64,000 nt of DNA, from assembly GCA_023653625.1 (NCBI GenBank), contig CM042907.1, positions 25,233,501-25,297,500 on the forward strand. The letters run 5' to 3'. Both the position numbers and the translations under genes were made by a program. The notes beneath the pieces were generated by a model, which saw only the letters and a list, made by a program, of their open reading frames with translations, was not told where the DNA came from and ran no database searches. This stretch comes from Triadica sebifera. Its lineage: Eukaryota > Streptophyta > Magnoliopsida > Malpighiales > Euphorbiaceae. Shown here one piece after another: positions 1-11,701 of this stretch (the stretch's first letter is position 1; every line of letters starts with the position of its first letter).

Positions 1-465
1 TTGACTTGATATTAATGTTGTGAATTATGAGAATAAGCGATGCCATAGGATAGGAGATTGATTGACTTATGAACGAGTCATCTCCACAAGGGCCTATAGC
101 AAATATACGCCTCTTCCCTGCGCCTTCTAACGACGAACCTAGTCGTCCAGTGAGTTAGAAAGTGTTATCATATAGCAGCAATAGTTATTATGTTAGAAAT
201 AAGACCTTTCGGCGAGTTATACTTCTTTTGGGGCCATAACTTCTTTATTTAGGATCGCAATTTCCTGCGCAGCCCGTGCCACCAGTAGTGAACTGTGCTG
301 TGCGTCAGTTTCGGGGCGGGGGGCGAAGAGAGACCAGAAGAATGATTCATTTGGCCAGAAATGGTTGAATAAAATGCTACTGACCTTGGGTTATTTGACT
401 CATAAATCCATTCCCTACCCAATAAGCTTTTCAACTCTACTTCGTTTAGTTAGTCCCACATATGC

Positions 466-573
466 CCTCAAAATCATTTTTTTTTCATAATGAATTAATT
501 GGTCTTTTTCAAATTGGCCTTTTTCATATAAATCCCATTTGCTTAATTTTTTATTTTGAACCATATGGTGTTG
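466..573 (-). pseudogene. ycf1 (tic214)-like plastid fragment A
   Basis: On the minus strand the translation reads QHHMVQNKKLSKWDLYEK and then a DQLIHYEKK stretch. This matches the pattern I know from the plastid gene ycf1 (TIC214, inner-envelope translocon). Only about 35 codons are recognisable; outside them the frame continues with unrelated residues. The piece has no start and is not functional. It appears to continue the piece at 2033-2135, which lies in the opposite orientation 1.5 kb away, so the plastid sequence was broken and rearranged. The call rests on recalled family sequence, not on a search. Confidence 0.6.
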
Positions 574-872
574 GATCGAGTTGGAGCCTGGAGCCAAACC
601 CCCAACTATTTAGACTGAGGCTAGGTTTAGCAAGGGCGTTGGATAGATTATGTAAAGTAGATATAGTAGGTTGCTTCGATAACGAGGAGGTTTAGTCGGG
701 TAGGCAAGTGCGGGTGGCTGTGGTCAAAGTGAATATGTCTTGTTTCGGTTAGCGGTAGAAAGGACTTCAGGTCAGGGGAGGACTCATTTATGTGAGAAAC
801 TATCTTATGAAAGATATTTTACAGAATCAATTACAGCAATTGTGAATGGTATGGCGGTTAGGTAACCCAGAG

Positions 873-914
873 GTTTTTTCATTGCTAACGACATCATTCT
901 CTTCGCAGAAGCCA
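873..914 (+). pseudogene. LINE-type reverse transcriptase scrap
   Basis: The frame beginning at 873 reads GFFIANDIILFAEA. This resembles the LINE (non-LTR) reverse-transcriptase active-site block, usually F-A-D-D-x-x-L-F-A, with the first catalytic Asp replaced by Asn. No flanking RT motif is recognisable in a continuous frame, so this is a fossil of at most a few dozen codons. Such remnants are common in plant mitochondrial genomes. The match is short and could be chance. Confidence 0.4.
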
Positions 915-2032
915 GATTGATAGCTTTCAACCACTTGGAGGGACTATGCACTTCTCCAATGGAACAGAGCATAGTAAGAAGAATGAGAATGAAGATCTGC
1001 TGCTAACCCTTTTGGAAGCGCAAACCAATTTCTTTCTTAGTCACCGGGCGGAGCGCACCTTTGTTCAGTCCGATTCGGAACTTTTTTTTTTCTTTTATTG
1101 TTGATCATCTATTTTTTATCTTTAGTATTGATCTAAAACTCTTTATTTCAATTAAAAAGCAAGGACTAATATAGCACCCCACGGAACAGATAGAGCGGGA
1201 TCAGTCACGTAATTGCCCCCAGCCCTTTCCTTTTCGATGATTCATGCCTTGCTCGTGCCGTAAGAATGTCGTATGCAACAACTCAAGCAAAAGGTATTGC
1301 CGCTGCCTTCGAAGACTGACGGAATAGAGCGACAGCTGGCTTCTGTGTTGCCTCTTCTGCCTGCAAGCTCTCATAATATTTGACAAGGTCACCAATCTCC
1401 ACGCGGATTGACCATTTCCAAAACAAAGCACTAGGCGTGGTATCGTATAATAATAAGAGAATCTTTTTTATAAGGCATTATAGGATTCCTCTAAACCTAA
1501 AGGAAAGGAGCTACATGACTCAGGAGAAAGCCCTTGAAACCGAAAGAACCGTGCGCCATCCCTACTACCAAAGGTCTTAGGGAATAGCCCAGACAGTGAT
1601 AATATGCCAACCCCTCCGTCAATAGATCAGTAGAGATCAGCGAGTGGGGACTTTCTTGAATAAGGAGGAACTCCTAGTATTTCGTACTCTGATTTCTGAT
1701 CTTGATTCTCTCTCTCTACTTAACTTACGCCTGCCCATTTCCTCCGGAAACTCCTGGTGTGCCTTTCACATAACATCAGAGGCATATTATAAATACACAC
1801 ACGGCCAGATTGGTTATTACACCACGTGTATTTGCTGCCTTTATATCCAATCCACAAAAAAGCGCTTCGGGTCGATCCCTTCATTATTTGAGCTGCTAAG
1901 ATCCCAAGTCAAGTGACATCGATTTAGCTGCCTTGTGTGAGCATTGAGGAGTTCTTTAAGGCACCAGTTGTCAATTCTAACTGGCGAAGTAATAGAATGA
2001 ATTCCCACTCCCTACTAGTAAAGGGAAAACGT

Positions 2033-2135
2033 GAAGAATTGCAATTCTTTTTGGTTAAGAAGTCATTATCAATATAAATACGATTTATCTCCGATTAGAT
2101 GGTCTAGATTAATACCACAAAAATGGCGAAATAGA
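2033..2135 (+). pseudogene. ycf1 (tic214)-like plastid fragment B
   Basis: Two overlapping frames give EELQFFLVKKSLS and then YKYDLSPIRWSRLIPQKWRN, with a frameshift near 2073. Both parts resemble consecutive segments of plastid ycf1. In that gene the next residues would be those found on the opposite strand at 573-466. The sequence after about 2135 is no longer ycf1-like. The fragment is non-functional and marks a rearrangement breakpoint inside plastid-derived DNA. Confidence 0.6.
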
Positions 2136-2392
2136 ATCAGACCATGGCCCCAACCAGGGTGGTTCATGACTGGTAAAAAAATTCTTTGACTTGGCATCAA
2201 CCGGTGCGCCTGAAAGGGTGAGGGGTAATAAATAATATAAATAATAAGTAATATAATAATAATCCGAGTACTGCGTACCTATCAAACTTCCGTCCAATTC
2301 TTGGTCCCAGCTAAACAAGAGAATCTATCCTAGCTGCGGTAATGCCGATTTCATGGTATTTACCTCTTTCTTATTCTTAAGCAAGTCCCCGA

Positions 2393-2830
2393 TGTTGGAT
2401 CATAAACTTGATCCATTATTGGAGCCCAAACCCAAATCCAATCAAATTAGAGTCAAAGTCCATAATAAAGGTCCAAAATTATAAGCCATCTACCTAGAAT
2501 TTTCTAGAGTGTAGTAATTATGCATGTGAATCATTTGGTAACTTAAAATATTATTAGAAGGATGGAGAAGGATGGAGAAGAATGAGGTGTATGGTTATTA
2601 TAATTTTGGATTATTTTATTTGTGTGGTGTAGAATTGTTCTTAAGTAGTATAAATACCACTCCCCATTTTAGTTTTAGACATCAAGAAAAATTAAAAGCT
2701 TCTAAGTGAGTGAAGAAGCAAAATTTTATAAGAGTGAGTTGTAGTTTCTTGTTTGTTGAGTGAGAGTGTTTTTGTAATATTTGCTTGAGTTTGAATAAAA
2801 GTTGTTTGTGTGAGTATTTTATTTCCAACA
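2393..2830 (+). repeat. 5' LTR of copia-A
   Basis: A 438-bp LTR with TG...CA ends. It carries a plausible promoter, TATAAATA at 2649-2656, and an AATAAA polyadenylation signal at 2794-2799. The segment aaggatggag is tandemly doubled inside it. No difference from the 3' copy was found on reading both. Confidence 0.97.
2649..2656 (+). promoter_or_regulatory. TATA box in copia-A LTR
   Basis: TATAAATA lies about 180 bp before the 5' LTR end and about 145 bp upstream of the AATAAA at 2794, the usual arrangement for an LTR promoter (U3) followed by R. The same box recurs in the 3' LTR. The function is inferred. Confidence 0.6.
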
Positions 2831-2833
2831 AAG

Positions 2834-2845
2834 TGGTATCAGAGC
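2834..2845 (+). other. Primer-binding site of copia-A
   Basis: TGGTATCAGAGC lies three bases after the LTR end. This is the standard plant copia primer-binding site, complementary to the 3' end of initiator tRNA-Met. Confidence 0.95.
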
Positions 2846-3081
2846 TAGTTGGAAAATCTATACTATTGCATATCAAATCGGAAGTCTCGACAAGAGGAAT
2901 TCGACACCGTCAGAATTGGCCCGATCGGAGTTCAAACGTGCCGCTGGAATAGTGCTACCAGAAAACTGAGTTGACTCACAAAGTTGAGCCGACTGGACCG
3001 AGCTGTCCTTTCCAAAGTTTTTCGACGTTCTGGATTCATCCGCACAATCAGATCTTACAAATTCTTATTATATTGAGAGAT

Positions 3082-6000
3082 ATGGCAAATGGTATGACAC
3101 CATTCCAAGTCCCGACACTCAACAACAACAACTACGACAATTGGAGTATCAAAATGAAGGCACTTCTTGGATCACAAGACGTGTGGGATATCATAGAGAA
3201 AGGCTACAACGAGCCTGCGGATGATACTGCTTTTGCTACTCTTACACCATATCAAAAGGCTACTTTGAAGGATTCAAGAAAGAGAGACAAGAAGGCTCTC
3301 TACCTCATCTATCAAGCTTTAGATGATGATGGATTTGAAAAGATTTCAAGTGCAAGCTCTGCTAAGGAAGCGTGGGAGAAGCTGCAAACCTCTTACAAAG
3401 GATCCGAGCAAGTGAAGAAGGTCCGTCTCCAAACATTAAGAGGTGAATTTGAATCCTTACATATGAAAGTATCTGAGTCTATTTCAGATTATTTCTCAAG
3501 AGTAGTAGCTGTTTCTAATCAACTAAAAAGAAATGGTGAAAAGTTAGAAGATGTGAGGATAATAGAGAAGATACTTCGTTCGTTGGATCCCAAATTTGAG
3601 CACATCGTCGTGACGATTGAAGAAACTAAAGACTTGGAAGAAATGACAATCGAGCAACTCCAAGGATCATTGCAAGCATACGAAGAGAAACATAAGAAGA
3701 AGCAAGGATTTACTGAGCAACTCTTCAAGCTGCAACTCAAGGATATGCATGAAAGTCAAGGCAATGATAGAAACCAACGTGGCCGAGGTAGAGGTAGAGG
3801 TCATGGACGAGGTGGAAGTCGCGGTCGTGGACGAGGTTGGAATTACCACAACAACAATTCCAACAACAACTATGAGAAAGGAGAAAGCTCAACACGAGGC
3901 CGTGGGAGAATCAATCCGAACTCAAGGTATGACAAATCTCAAGTTCGATGCTATAATTGTCAGAAGTTTGGGCATTATGCTTCAGAATGTAGAGCTCCCA
4001 ACAACAAAATTGAGGAGAAGGCCAACTACGTGGAGGAGAAGACAGATGATAAAGAAACTCTTCTTTTAGCACGAAAGGAAACTGATGGTGGCCAAGCAAA
4101 TTCCTGGTATCTTGACAGTGGTGCAAGCAATCATATGTGTGGAAGGAAAGACATGTTCGTGGAGCTAGACGAATCAGTAAACGGAAATGTTTCATTTGGA
4201 GATGATTCCACAATAGCAGTGAAAGGGAGAGGTAACATCCTTATTCGTTTAAAAGATGGGAGACATCAGTTTATTTCCAATGTCTACTATGTGCCCAATA
4301 TGAAAAGTAACATCTTGAGTTTAGGACAACTGTTAGAGAAAGGTTATGATATTCATATGAAAGATTATAATCTTTCTATAAAAGATGATAAAAATAACTT
4401 CATTACTAAAGTGCCGATGTCAAAGAATAGAATGTTCTTGATCAACATACAAAACGATGTTGCAAAGTGCCTGAAAGCTTGCTACAAAGATGTATCATGG
4501 CTTTGGCATCTTCGATTTGGGCATCTAAATTTTGGAGGTTTGGAGCTGCTATCTAAAAAGGAGATGGTAAAGGGACTACCTCGCATCAACCATCCTGACC
4601 AGCTTTGTGAAGGGTGTCTAGTTGGGAAGCAATTCAGGAAAAGTTTTCCAAAGGAGTCAGAGTCAAGAGCCAAGAAGCCATTCGAGCTCATCCATACTGA
4701 TGTGTGTGGTCCAATCAAGCCAAGCTCTCTCGGTAACAGTAGCTATTTTCTTCTTTTCATTGATGATTTTTCAAGAAAAACCTGGGTATATTTCTTGAAA
4801 CAGAAGTCAGAAGTTTTTGAAGTTTTCAAGAAGTTCAAAGCTGCAGTGGAGAGAGAAAGCGGTAGAAAAATCAAAGCCATGAGATCCGACCGAGGTGGAG
4901 AATTTACTTCCAGGGAGTTTCAAGAGTTCTGTGAAGCAAATGGAATTCGGCGACCAATGACAGTTCCTAGATCCCCCCCAGCAAAATGGCGTGGCAGAAA
5001 GAAAGAACAGAACAATCCTCGACATGACACGAAGCATGCTCAAAAGCAAGAAATTACCCAAGGAATTTTGGGCAGAAGCAGTGGCGTGTGCAGTTTACTT
5101 GTTAAACCGATCTCCAACAAGAAATGTATGGGGAAAGACACCACAAGAGGCATGGAGTGGAAGAAAGCCTGGCATTTCCCACCTGAGAATCTTTGGAAGT
5201 ATAGCCCATGTTCATGTACCAGATGAGAGAAGAACAAAGCTTGATGATAAAAGCGAGAGTTTTATCTTCATTGGCTATGATACTAATTCGAATGGCTACA
5301 AGCTATACAATCCAGACAATAAGAAAATTGTGATTAGTCGAGATGTGGTATTCAATGAAGAAGGAAAATGGGATTTTAGCTCTCATACAGATGACTTCAA
5401 TTTCTTTCCTCAATTTGAAGAAGATGAGCTAACACCAATAGAACAACATGGAGAAGCCCAACAAGAGACAACAACTCCACCCACTTCACCAACCACTCAA
5501 GGAGACTCATCACCTTCGTCATCATCAAGTGAAAGAGTTGTGTCACGCACACGAAGTCTTAGAGATCTCTATGAGGTAACCGAACGACAAGATAACCTTA
5601 CATTATTTTGTCTGTTTGCTGATTGTGAACCAGTGAGCTTTCAAGAAGCAGTACAAGAGAAGAAGTGGAGAGATGCGATGGACGAAGAAATCAAGGCCAT
5701 CGAAAAGAATGACACATGGGAACTCACCTCACTTCCCAAGGGACATAAGGCGATAGGTGTCAAATGGGTGTACAAAACAAAGCAAAACGCTAAAAGAGAG
5801 ATTGAAAGGCACAAGGCGAGGCTAGTTGCTAAAGGATATAGTCAAAAGGCTGGAATTGACTATGATGAGGTATTTGCTCCTGTTGCTCGATTGGAAACTA
5901 TTAGACTAATCATTTCTTTGGCAGCTCAAAACAAGTGGAAGATACATCAAATGGATGTAAAGTCTACCTTCTTAAATGGAGTTCTTGAAGAGGAAGTCTA

Positions 6001-7177
6001 CATTCAACAACCATCAGGCTATGAAGTCAAAGGCCACGAAGACAAAGTGTTAAAGTTGAAGAAGGCTCTTTACGGGCTAAAACAAGCACCAAGGGCTTGG
6101 AATAGCCGAATCGACAAGTACTTCCAAGAGAATGACTTCAACAAATGTCCCTATGAGCACGCTCTATATATCAAGATCAAAGATGGAGATATTTTGATTG
6201 TGTGCCTCTACGTGGACGATTTGATATTCACCGGAAACAACCCAAGCATGTTCAATGAATTCAAAGAAGTGATGATGAAAGAATTCGAGATGACAGACAT
6301 GGGGCTTATGGCGTACTACCTCGGTATTGAAGTTAAACAACAAAATGATGGAATCTTCATTTCACAAGAAAGCTATGCAAAAGAGATCCTGAAGAAGTTC
6401 AAGATGGAGAACTGTAAGCCGATAAGCACACCAACGGAATATGGAATCAAGATGTCCAAACATGAAGAAGGCGAAAGTGTAGATCCAACATTCTTTAAAA
6501 GTTTGGTGGGAAGTCTACGCTATCTAACTTGTACGAGGCCTGATATTCTTCATGCAGTTGGATTGGTTAGTCGCTACATGGAATCTCCAACAACCACCCA
6601 TTTTAAAGCTGCAAAGAGAATTCTTCGCTATCTGAAGGGTACAATTGATTTTGGCTTGTTCTATTCAGTTTCTAATAATTATAATCTTGTTGGATATAGC
6701 GATAGTGATTGGGGTGGAGACATAGATGATCGAAGGAGTACTACTGGATTCGTATTTTTCATGGGAGATACTGCTTTCACATGGATGTCAAAGAAACAAC
6801 CGATTGTCACATTATCCACTTGTGAAGCGGAATATGTTGCTGCTACCTCATGCGTTTGTCATGCAATTTGGCTTAGAAATCTACTGAAGGAGATAGGTTT
6901 AATACAAGAAGAGCCGACCAAGGTTTGTGTCGACAACAAGTCAGCCATTGCCTTAGCAAAGAATCCAGTATTCCATAATCGAAGTAAACACATTGATATT
7001 CGCTACCACTATATAAGAGAGTGTGTTGCAAGAAAGGATGTGCAAGTTGAATATGTGAAGTCACAAGATCAAGTTGCCGATATTTTTACCAAGCCACTGA
7101 CAAATGAAAACTTCATAAGATTAAGAAATTTACTAAGGGTTACAAGATCAAGTTTAAGGGGGGGTGTTGGATCATAA
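3082..7177 (+). pseudogene. copia-A gag-pol polyprotein, interrupted by one frameshift
   Basis: The start at 3082 (MANGMTPFQVP) is preferred over the upstream in-frame ATG at 2971, whose extra 37 residues do not look like gag. Visible in order: a UBN2-type gag; an Arg/Gly-rich stretch; a CCHC zinc knuckle (CYNCQKFGHYASEC, 3949-3990); protease DSGA with the Asp at 4114; the integrase HHCC region starting near 4507; catalytic Asp codons at 4699 and 4888; the integrase Glu at 4997 in the next frame; RT with YVDD at 6209-6220; and RNase H to the end. Seven C at 4973-4979 put the two halves out of frame between the second Asp and the Glu of the integrase. The stop lies just inside the 3' LTR. Everything else appears intact, so the defect is recent or a sequencing or assembly error. 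Confidence 0.93.
7151..7164 (+). other. Polypurine tract of copia-A
   Basis: AGTTTAAGGGGGGG lies directly before the 3' LTR and would prime plus-strand DNA synthesis. It also overlaps the last codons of the polyprotein. Confidence 0.9.
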
Positions 7178-7602
7178 ACTTGATCCATTATTGGAGCCCA
7201 AACCCAAATCCAATCAAATTAGAGTCAAAGTCCATAATAAAGGTCCAAAATTATAAGCCATCTACCTAGAATTTTCTAGAGTGTAGTAATTATGCATGTG
7301 AATCATTTGGTAACTTAAAATATTATTAGAAGGATGGAGAAGGATGGAGAAGAATGAGGTGTATGGTTATTATAATTTTGGATTATTTTATTTGTGTGGT
7401 GTAGAATTGTTCTTAAGTAGTATAAATACCACTCCCCATTTTAGTTTTAGACATCAAGAAAAATTAAAAGCTTCTAAGTGAGTGAAGAAGCAAAATTTTA
7501 TAAGAGTGAGTTGTAGTTTCTTGTTTGTTGAGTGAGAGTGTTTTTGTAATATTTGCTTGAGTTTGAATAAAAGTTGTTTGTGTGAGTATTTTATTTCCAA
7601 CA
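7165..7602 (+). repeat. 3' LTR of copia-A
   Basis: A 438-bp copy that looks identical to 2393-2830. It is followed by the target duplication cccga (7603-7607) and then by organelle-like DNA. Confidence 0.97.
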
Positions 7603-9190
7603 CCCGAGAGGGCTTAATTGATCTATGATTTATGTTTCATCTTTCGCTTCCTTTTCCTTTGTTTCGAGAAATATAGCGATCAATTCTGTCATTTCCTTCT
7701 TCTCGAATCCAAGGGGGACTTCTCATATTTCGAATCTTTCTGCGGTGTGCTTCACCAGTTACTAATCCAGTATACGTATAGTAGGCCTCCTTCGCCACTC
7801 CACTAGTGGCAATAGTTGCGCCGATATGGTAGATGCCTTTAACCGAAGATTCTATTCAGTAGCCCGCAAAGTAACAACCTTCTCAATCAACTTAACTACA
7901 GAATAAACCTAGTTTTGATTCTATTAAGGACCCGGGAATTAAGGTATTGTAATTCAGACTGAAAGATTATATTACAATAATTAATTAGGTAGTTTTGTCT
8001 TTTATTTCCGGAAACTTCTTTCACTGTCTTACTTTGGCCTCTCTTTCCACTCAAGTAAAAAAAACGGCGGCCTACCCGCCTTCCTTTCGGAAAGCTTCCC
8101 CAGAACCTTCGGTAGCACAGCCGAGACAGCGACGGGTTCTCTGCCCCTGCGGGGATGTCACCTATCCATTCCATGACATTGAGAAGCAAGAGGTCGTACC
8201 TGTCCAGTCATAAAGAATCCCTTAGGAAGTCGATGATTACACCACTTAGATATGGATTGAGAAGACGGCCCTGCCCCGAGCGAACAATTAAACGTGCAAG
8301 CGCGAAGGTCTGGTGTGGGTAACCCTATCCCTCTCGAAGCAGTATGCTACACGTCCCGGCGGATCCATTGTTTATGCGGCAGTACGATGCAGCTAAAAAA
8401 GCCCTTTTTTTTAATTAGTAATATTAGTAAGGTATAGGAAAACTTCGATCGCAAATAGCCTATGTGCGCGATCAGGACAGGTAGCTCGCTACCAGTGAAA
8501 AATAGCTGAGAAAGGAAGCATCATTGGCTAAACCCCGTTAAGATTGGACTGCTCTTGGGGGAACAGCTTAGACAGCTCCATCTTCAACTCCTAGCATGAG
8601 AAGGAGAGCTCGGAAGATCATTCCTTTCAGCTCTTTTCCCCGCTAATAAGTTGTTAAGCCTTCCCATCGGGTTTAGCGAAGGAGTTTTTTTTAATTCTGT
8701 TGCATCCAGCAAGCTCCTTACTTTTATATTTTAAGTGCTTCTGCACCTTCTCTGTCAGCCAGGACTAAAGCATATCCCATTGAACTTCGTTACGTAACGA
8801 CTGCTAATGAAAGTCTTCCTAGCAATGTTAAAAGCGCTGTCCCACCTCAGCAGCTGGGACTGGAACTGCTTCCGCATCTGGTACTCTCCAACCTTTTCTA
8901 TCTATCCTTAGAAGTAGGAAAAAAAAGTGTATAAAGACCGGGCTGGTCCCCAAGGGGGTCAGGGATGAGATAACTCGATCTGTTGGGGGAGGAGTTTCCG
9001 AGACACCAGAAAAAGAAAATGAAACGAAAGTCCCGGAGCTAGTGAATTTGATTTTACTAAAGGGTTCTGGCTTTCATTTAATCGATGGCATTTTTTGATC
9101 GCTGCTGGTGTGCTTCCTGCCCGCGAGGAAAGAAAGAAGAGCGACAAGGTTTAGTTCAGATTTTACTGTTATCTTTTCTACACTTTCAGC
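7603..9190. other. Organelle-derived DNA block, right half
   Basis: This continues the block interrupted by copia-A. GC is higher than in the flanks, with many short frames such as 7995-8213 (+), none of which I recognise. The general look is plant mitochondrial intergenic DNA. The junction with the AT-rich Ty3 remnant is not sharp; it lies between about 9150 and 9232. No tRNA or rRNA structure was identified by eye. Confidence 0.5.
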
Positions 9191-9231
9191 TGCAATGATC
9201 AATCTAGAGAATTCTTCTAATACTTAAATGA

Positions 9232-10362
9232 GGAATGTTTGAATTTTTTAGGGAAAACCAAAGACAAGGGTGGAAACAAGTTTGAGGAAGGTAAAGGAAA
9301 ACAAAGAGCCTTGCAAAAGGAGAAAAGACTAATATGGTATGTGCTTGTATGATAAAAGTTCAATAACTTAAGTTCTGGAACTTATATTTGTATGTTCTTT
9401 GTTGGGTTTGAAATTTAAGACATAGGCTACAACTTTTATGAAGAACATGAAACCTGATTTTGATGGTAACAATTTTAAAAATGGGCATGAATATTATAAC
9501 CGAAATTTGTCTTGAAATTCTGGGCATAATTTTTATTGAACAATTAGTATTTAAATAGCTATAACTTTTTCTATATAACTCAGAATTAAGTAACTAAAAA
9601 TGCAAATTAAAGCTAAAATCTTGGACTATAAATCTCTAGAGTCCACTTAATCTAATATGGATAGGATCAAGCCTAGAATTAAGAACGAAAACTAAGTACA
9701 AAAATTGTCAGGTGCAGGGTAGATTGTGAATTTGGAAATTTATTATGTAAACTAAGTTAGGTCATATGATATAATGTGAATGATTTTATAGGAGTAATTA
9801 TAGTCAAATGAGTCATTAGGCTCATAAAATTTATGGACAAATAAAACTATGAGCTAATAATTGGATAATATGTGTTATGTGACAAGAATATAAAATAACA
9901 CTAAGAATTAAAGTGTGAAATTACAATAATGGAAAAAAATAAAAATAAATAAATACTTCGTTAAATTGAGATAAAATAAATAAGCCCTAAAGCACCTAAC
10001 TTAGAACTAGAGTAAAAGATAGATTGATATGCCAATAAAAGGGGTAAACAAATAGAGCATTCTGACACGTAGGCGTAAAAATGCTGAGTTGATTAATTCA
10101 TATACACACTAAATGTGTCGAACTGATTATACACGTAGGCATTAGATATGCAGAGTTGATTTATGTAGGCACCATGTCATGTCGAGTAGATTTATGTAGG
10201 CATTATATGCCAAGCTAAAATTGTCAACGGACAATACCCTATATCCTATCTTATAGTTCCAATATAGGTGTTAGGGGCATAAATTTTGAGTATATAAGAT
10301 AAAATAATGAGCAATAAAATTTATTTATTATCATTAACAATGGATTAAATAAAAATGAGTAG

Positions 10363-10441
<79 letters not shown>

Positions 10442-10571
10442 CAACAACAACAACAATAATTATGATTAAAATAATAGCAACAACAATGATGAAACAAATT
10501 TGATGATATTAGCAATTAACACAATTATTATATATAAAAGAAATATTTGTGCTAGAAAATCACAAAAGAAT
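9232..10571 (+). repeat. Ty3 element, 5' LTR remnant (5'-truncated)
   Basis: From about 9232 to 9950 this is a diverged direct repeat of 16007-16832. Shared landmarks are aagacaagggtggaaacaag, gtgcttgtatg, tatataactcagaattaag and gagctaataattggataat. The right-hand copy sits inside the 3' LTR of a Ty3 element whose integrase tail is at 14294-15104, so this copy is best read as the remaining part of its 5' LTR. The first part is missing where it meets organelle DNA. From 9960 to 10360 it holds short repeated phrases (cgtaggca, gtcgagt/gttgatttatg) and no gene. Confidence 0.6.
10364..10457. repeat. (AAT)n then (CAA)n microsatellite
   Basis: About 24 copies of ATA/AAT grade into six CAA units. 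It is a simple-sequence repeat inside the Ty3 LTR remnant. Confidence 0.95.
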
Positions 10572-11150
10572 CACTACTACATAAAAGGTCTATTGCAATA
10601 TTTAGATTTAGTTGCATAAGGTTATAAAAGTGCTACATAAGACTTATTGCTGCGGAATACCAGCTGCTACATCTGACTCCATTACAATAGATTAATGTAG
10701 TGCTTTACTCCAACTATTGCAACAGTTTGGAAAACATTGCATAAATTATTTCATAGGTCATGTCTTTTACAATGCTTTATATTTTGCAGCGACTATTTAG
10801 TATATATTGTAACGCTTTTATATAAAAAAAAATATGTAGTATTTTTTTCAAACTATTGCAGTGGTTTGCTGTATATATTACAATTGTTACACTTTTAGAG
10901 TATGCAACAATTTTTGTTTTTCAATTGCTACAATTATATGACAAATGTAATGCAACACTTTTTGGCATTGATTGTAGCGGTTTATTAAATCTATTGCAAC
11001 AATCAACAATATCTAATTGTAACATTTTATATTATGTATTGGAATAATTTAAAAGGATTTATTTCACTGCCTTTATATTATGTATTGCAATACTTACAAA
11101 TCTTCTATTGCAACATTTCTTATTGCTTTCGCAATATTTTACAAAATTCT
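10572..11150 (+). mobile_element. CACTA transposon terminus with subterminal repeats
   Basis: The sequence CACTACTACATAAAAGG at 10572 matches the diagnostic terminal motif of CACTA (CMC/EnSpm) transposons. It is followed by about 570 bp dense in short repeated words of the type ttgcaaca / attgtaac in both orientations, as expected for subterminal transposase-binding repeats. I did not find the matching inverted terminus, so the far boundary is unknown. Confidence 0.65.
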
Positions 11151-11701
11151 TGTTAAAGTTATGAAACTAGTTGTTAGAGATATTAAGATAATATGAAAAT
11201 AGAGTCAATAATCCATATCACAAGCTCACAAGTTTTAAAATAGTAATCATAAAACTATTTTAATTTGTAGTCAATATTTCATCATAATACTAACTAATTG
11301 AAGCATCAAAATTTGTAGTCAATAACATGAATAACACAAAAATAATGAATCTCATCTTCATTGAGAAATAGATTTGACCTATTGTTGTCAATTACAGCTC
11401 AAAAATGCCTTCACATACAATTCACCTACGCAATATAGACTAACCTACTTCAAGAATAAGATGTCTTTAAGTTTTCTAATACACTTTTCATCTTTGCTAA
11501 CAACTTCCAGTGTCCCCTCTCATATCTATTTGTTGACAATCCATTCATTGGCCCTGAAAGCAACTTTAAAGATATAAATGCTGATGCAAGTTTAATTCAC
11601 ATATAAGACCATTAGATTCATGTGGATAAAAATAAATTTATGTAGCAAAACACAAAATATATTATCAAAAGGAAGGCACTACCTGAGGTTCATGGCTATT
11701 A
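11150..11701. other. CACTA interior, no gene recognised
   Basis: AT-rich DNA between the subterminal repeats and the transposase-associated domain. On the minus strand a stretch around 11390-11580 reads as a plausible exon but I cannot assign it. Confidence 0.4.

Larger units (their letters stand above)
1..2392. other. Organelle-derived DNA block, left half
   Basis: This stretch has higher GC than its surroundings and the patchwork look of plant mitochondrial intergenic DNA: short broken reading frames, fragments resembling plastid ycf1 and a scrap of LINE reverse transcriptase. It continues across copia-A at 7603, because the element is flanked by the 5-bp duplication cccga (2388-2392 and 7603-7607). 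I recognise no complete mitochondrial or plastid gene. The likeliest reading is a nuclear copy of mitochondrial DNA that itself held plastid-derived sequence. A chimeric assembly cannot be excluded. The origin is inferred from composition and from the ycf1-like pieces. Confidence 0.6.
2393..7602 (+). mobile_element. copia-A: young full-length Ty1/copia LTR retrotransposon
   Basis: This is a complete 5210-bp element with two 438-bp LTRs (2393-2830 and 7165-7602). They begin TGTTGG and end CCAACA and look identical base by base. It is flanked by the perfect 5-bp target duplication cccga. A primer-binding site complementary to initiator tRNA-Met follows the 5' LTR at 2834-2845, and a purine tract precedes the 3' LTR. 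Domain order is gag, protease, integrase, RT, RNase H, which defines Ty1/copia. Identical LTRs indicate a very recent insertion, here into organelle-derived DNA. The only coding defect I see is an extra C in the run at 4973-4979. Confidence 0.97.

Noticed and set aside
2971..3081. Upstream ATG as the start of the copia-A polyprotein
   Set aside because: The extra 37 residues are unlike copia gag; the ATG at 3082 gives the usual start.
3519..4213. Minus-strand frames opposite the copia-A gag
   Set aside because: They are antisense shadows of the gag-protease coding strand with no family resemblance.
7995..8213. Frame resembling a small basic protein in organelle-like DNA
   Set aside because: I recognise no family and both strands are open over the same GC-rich stretch.
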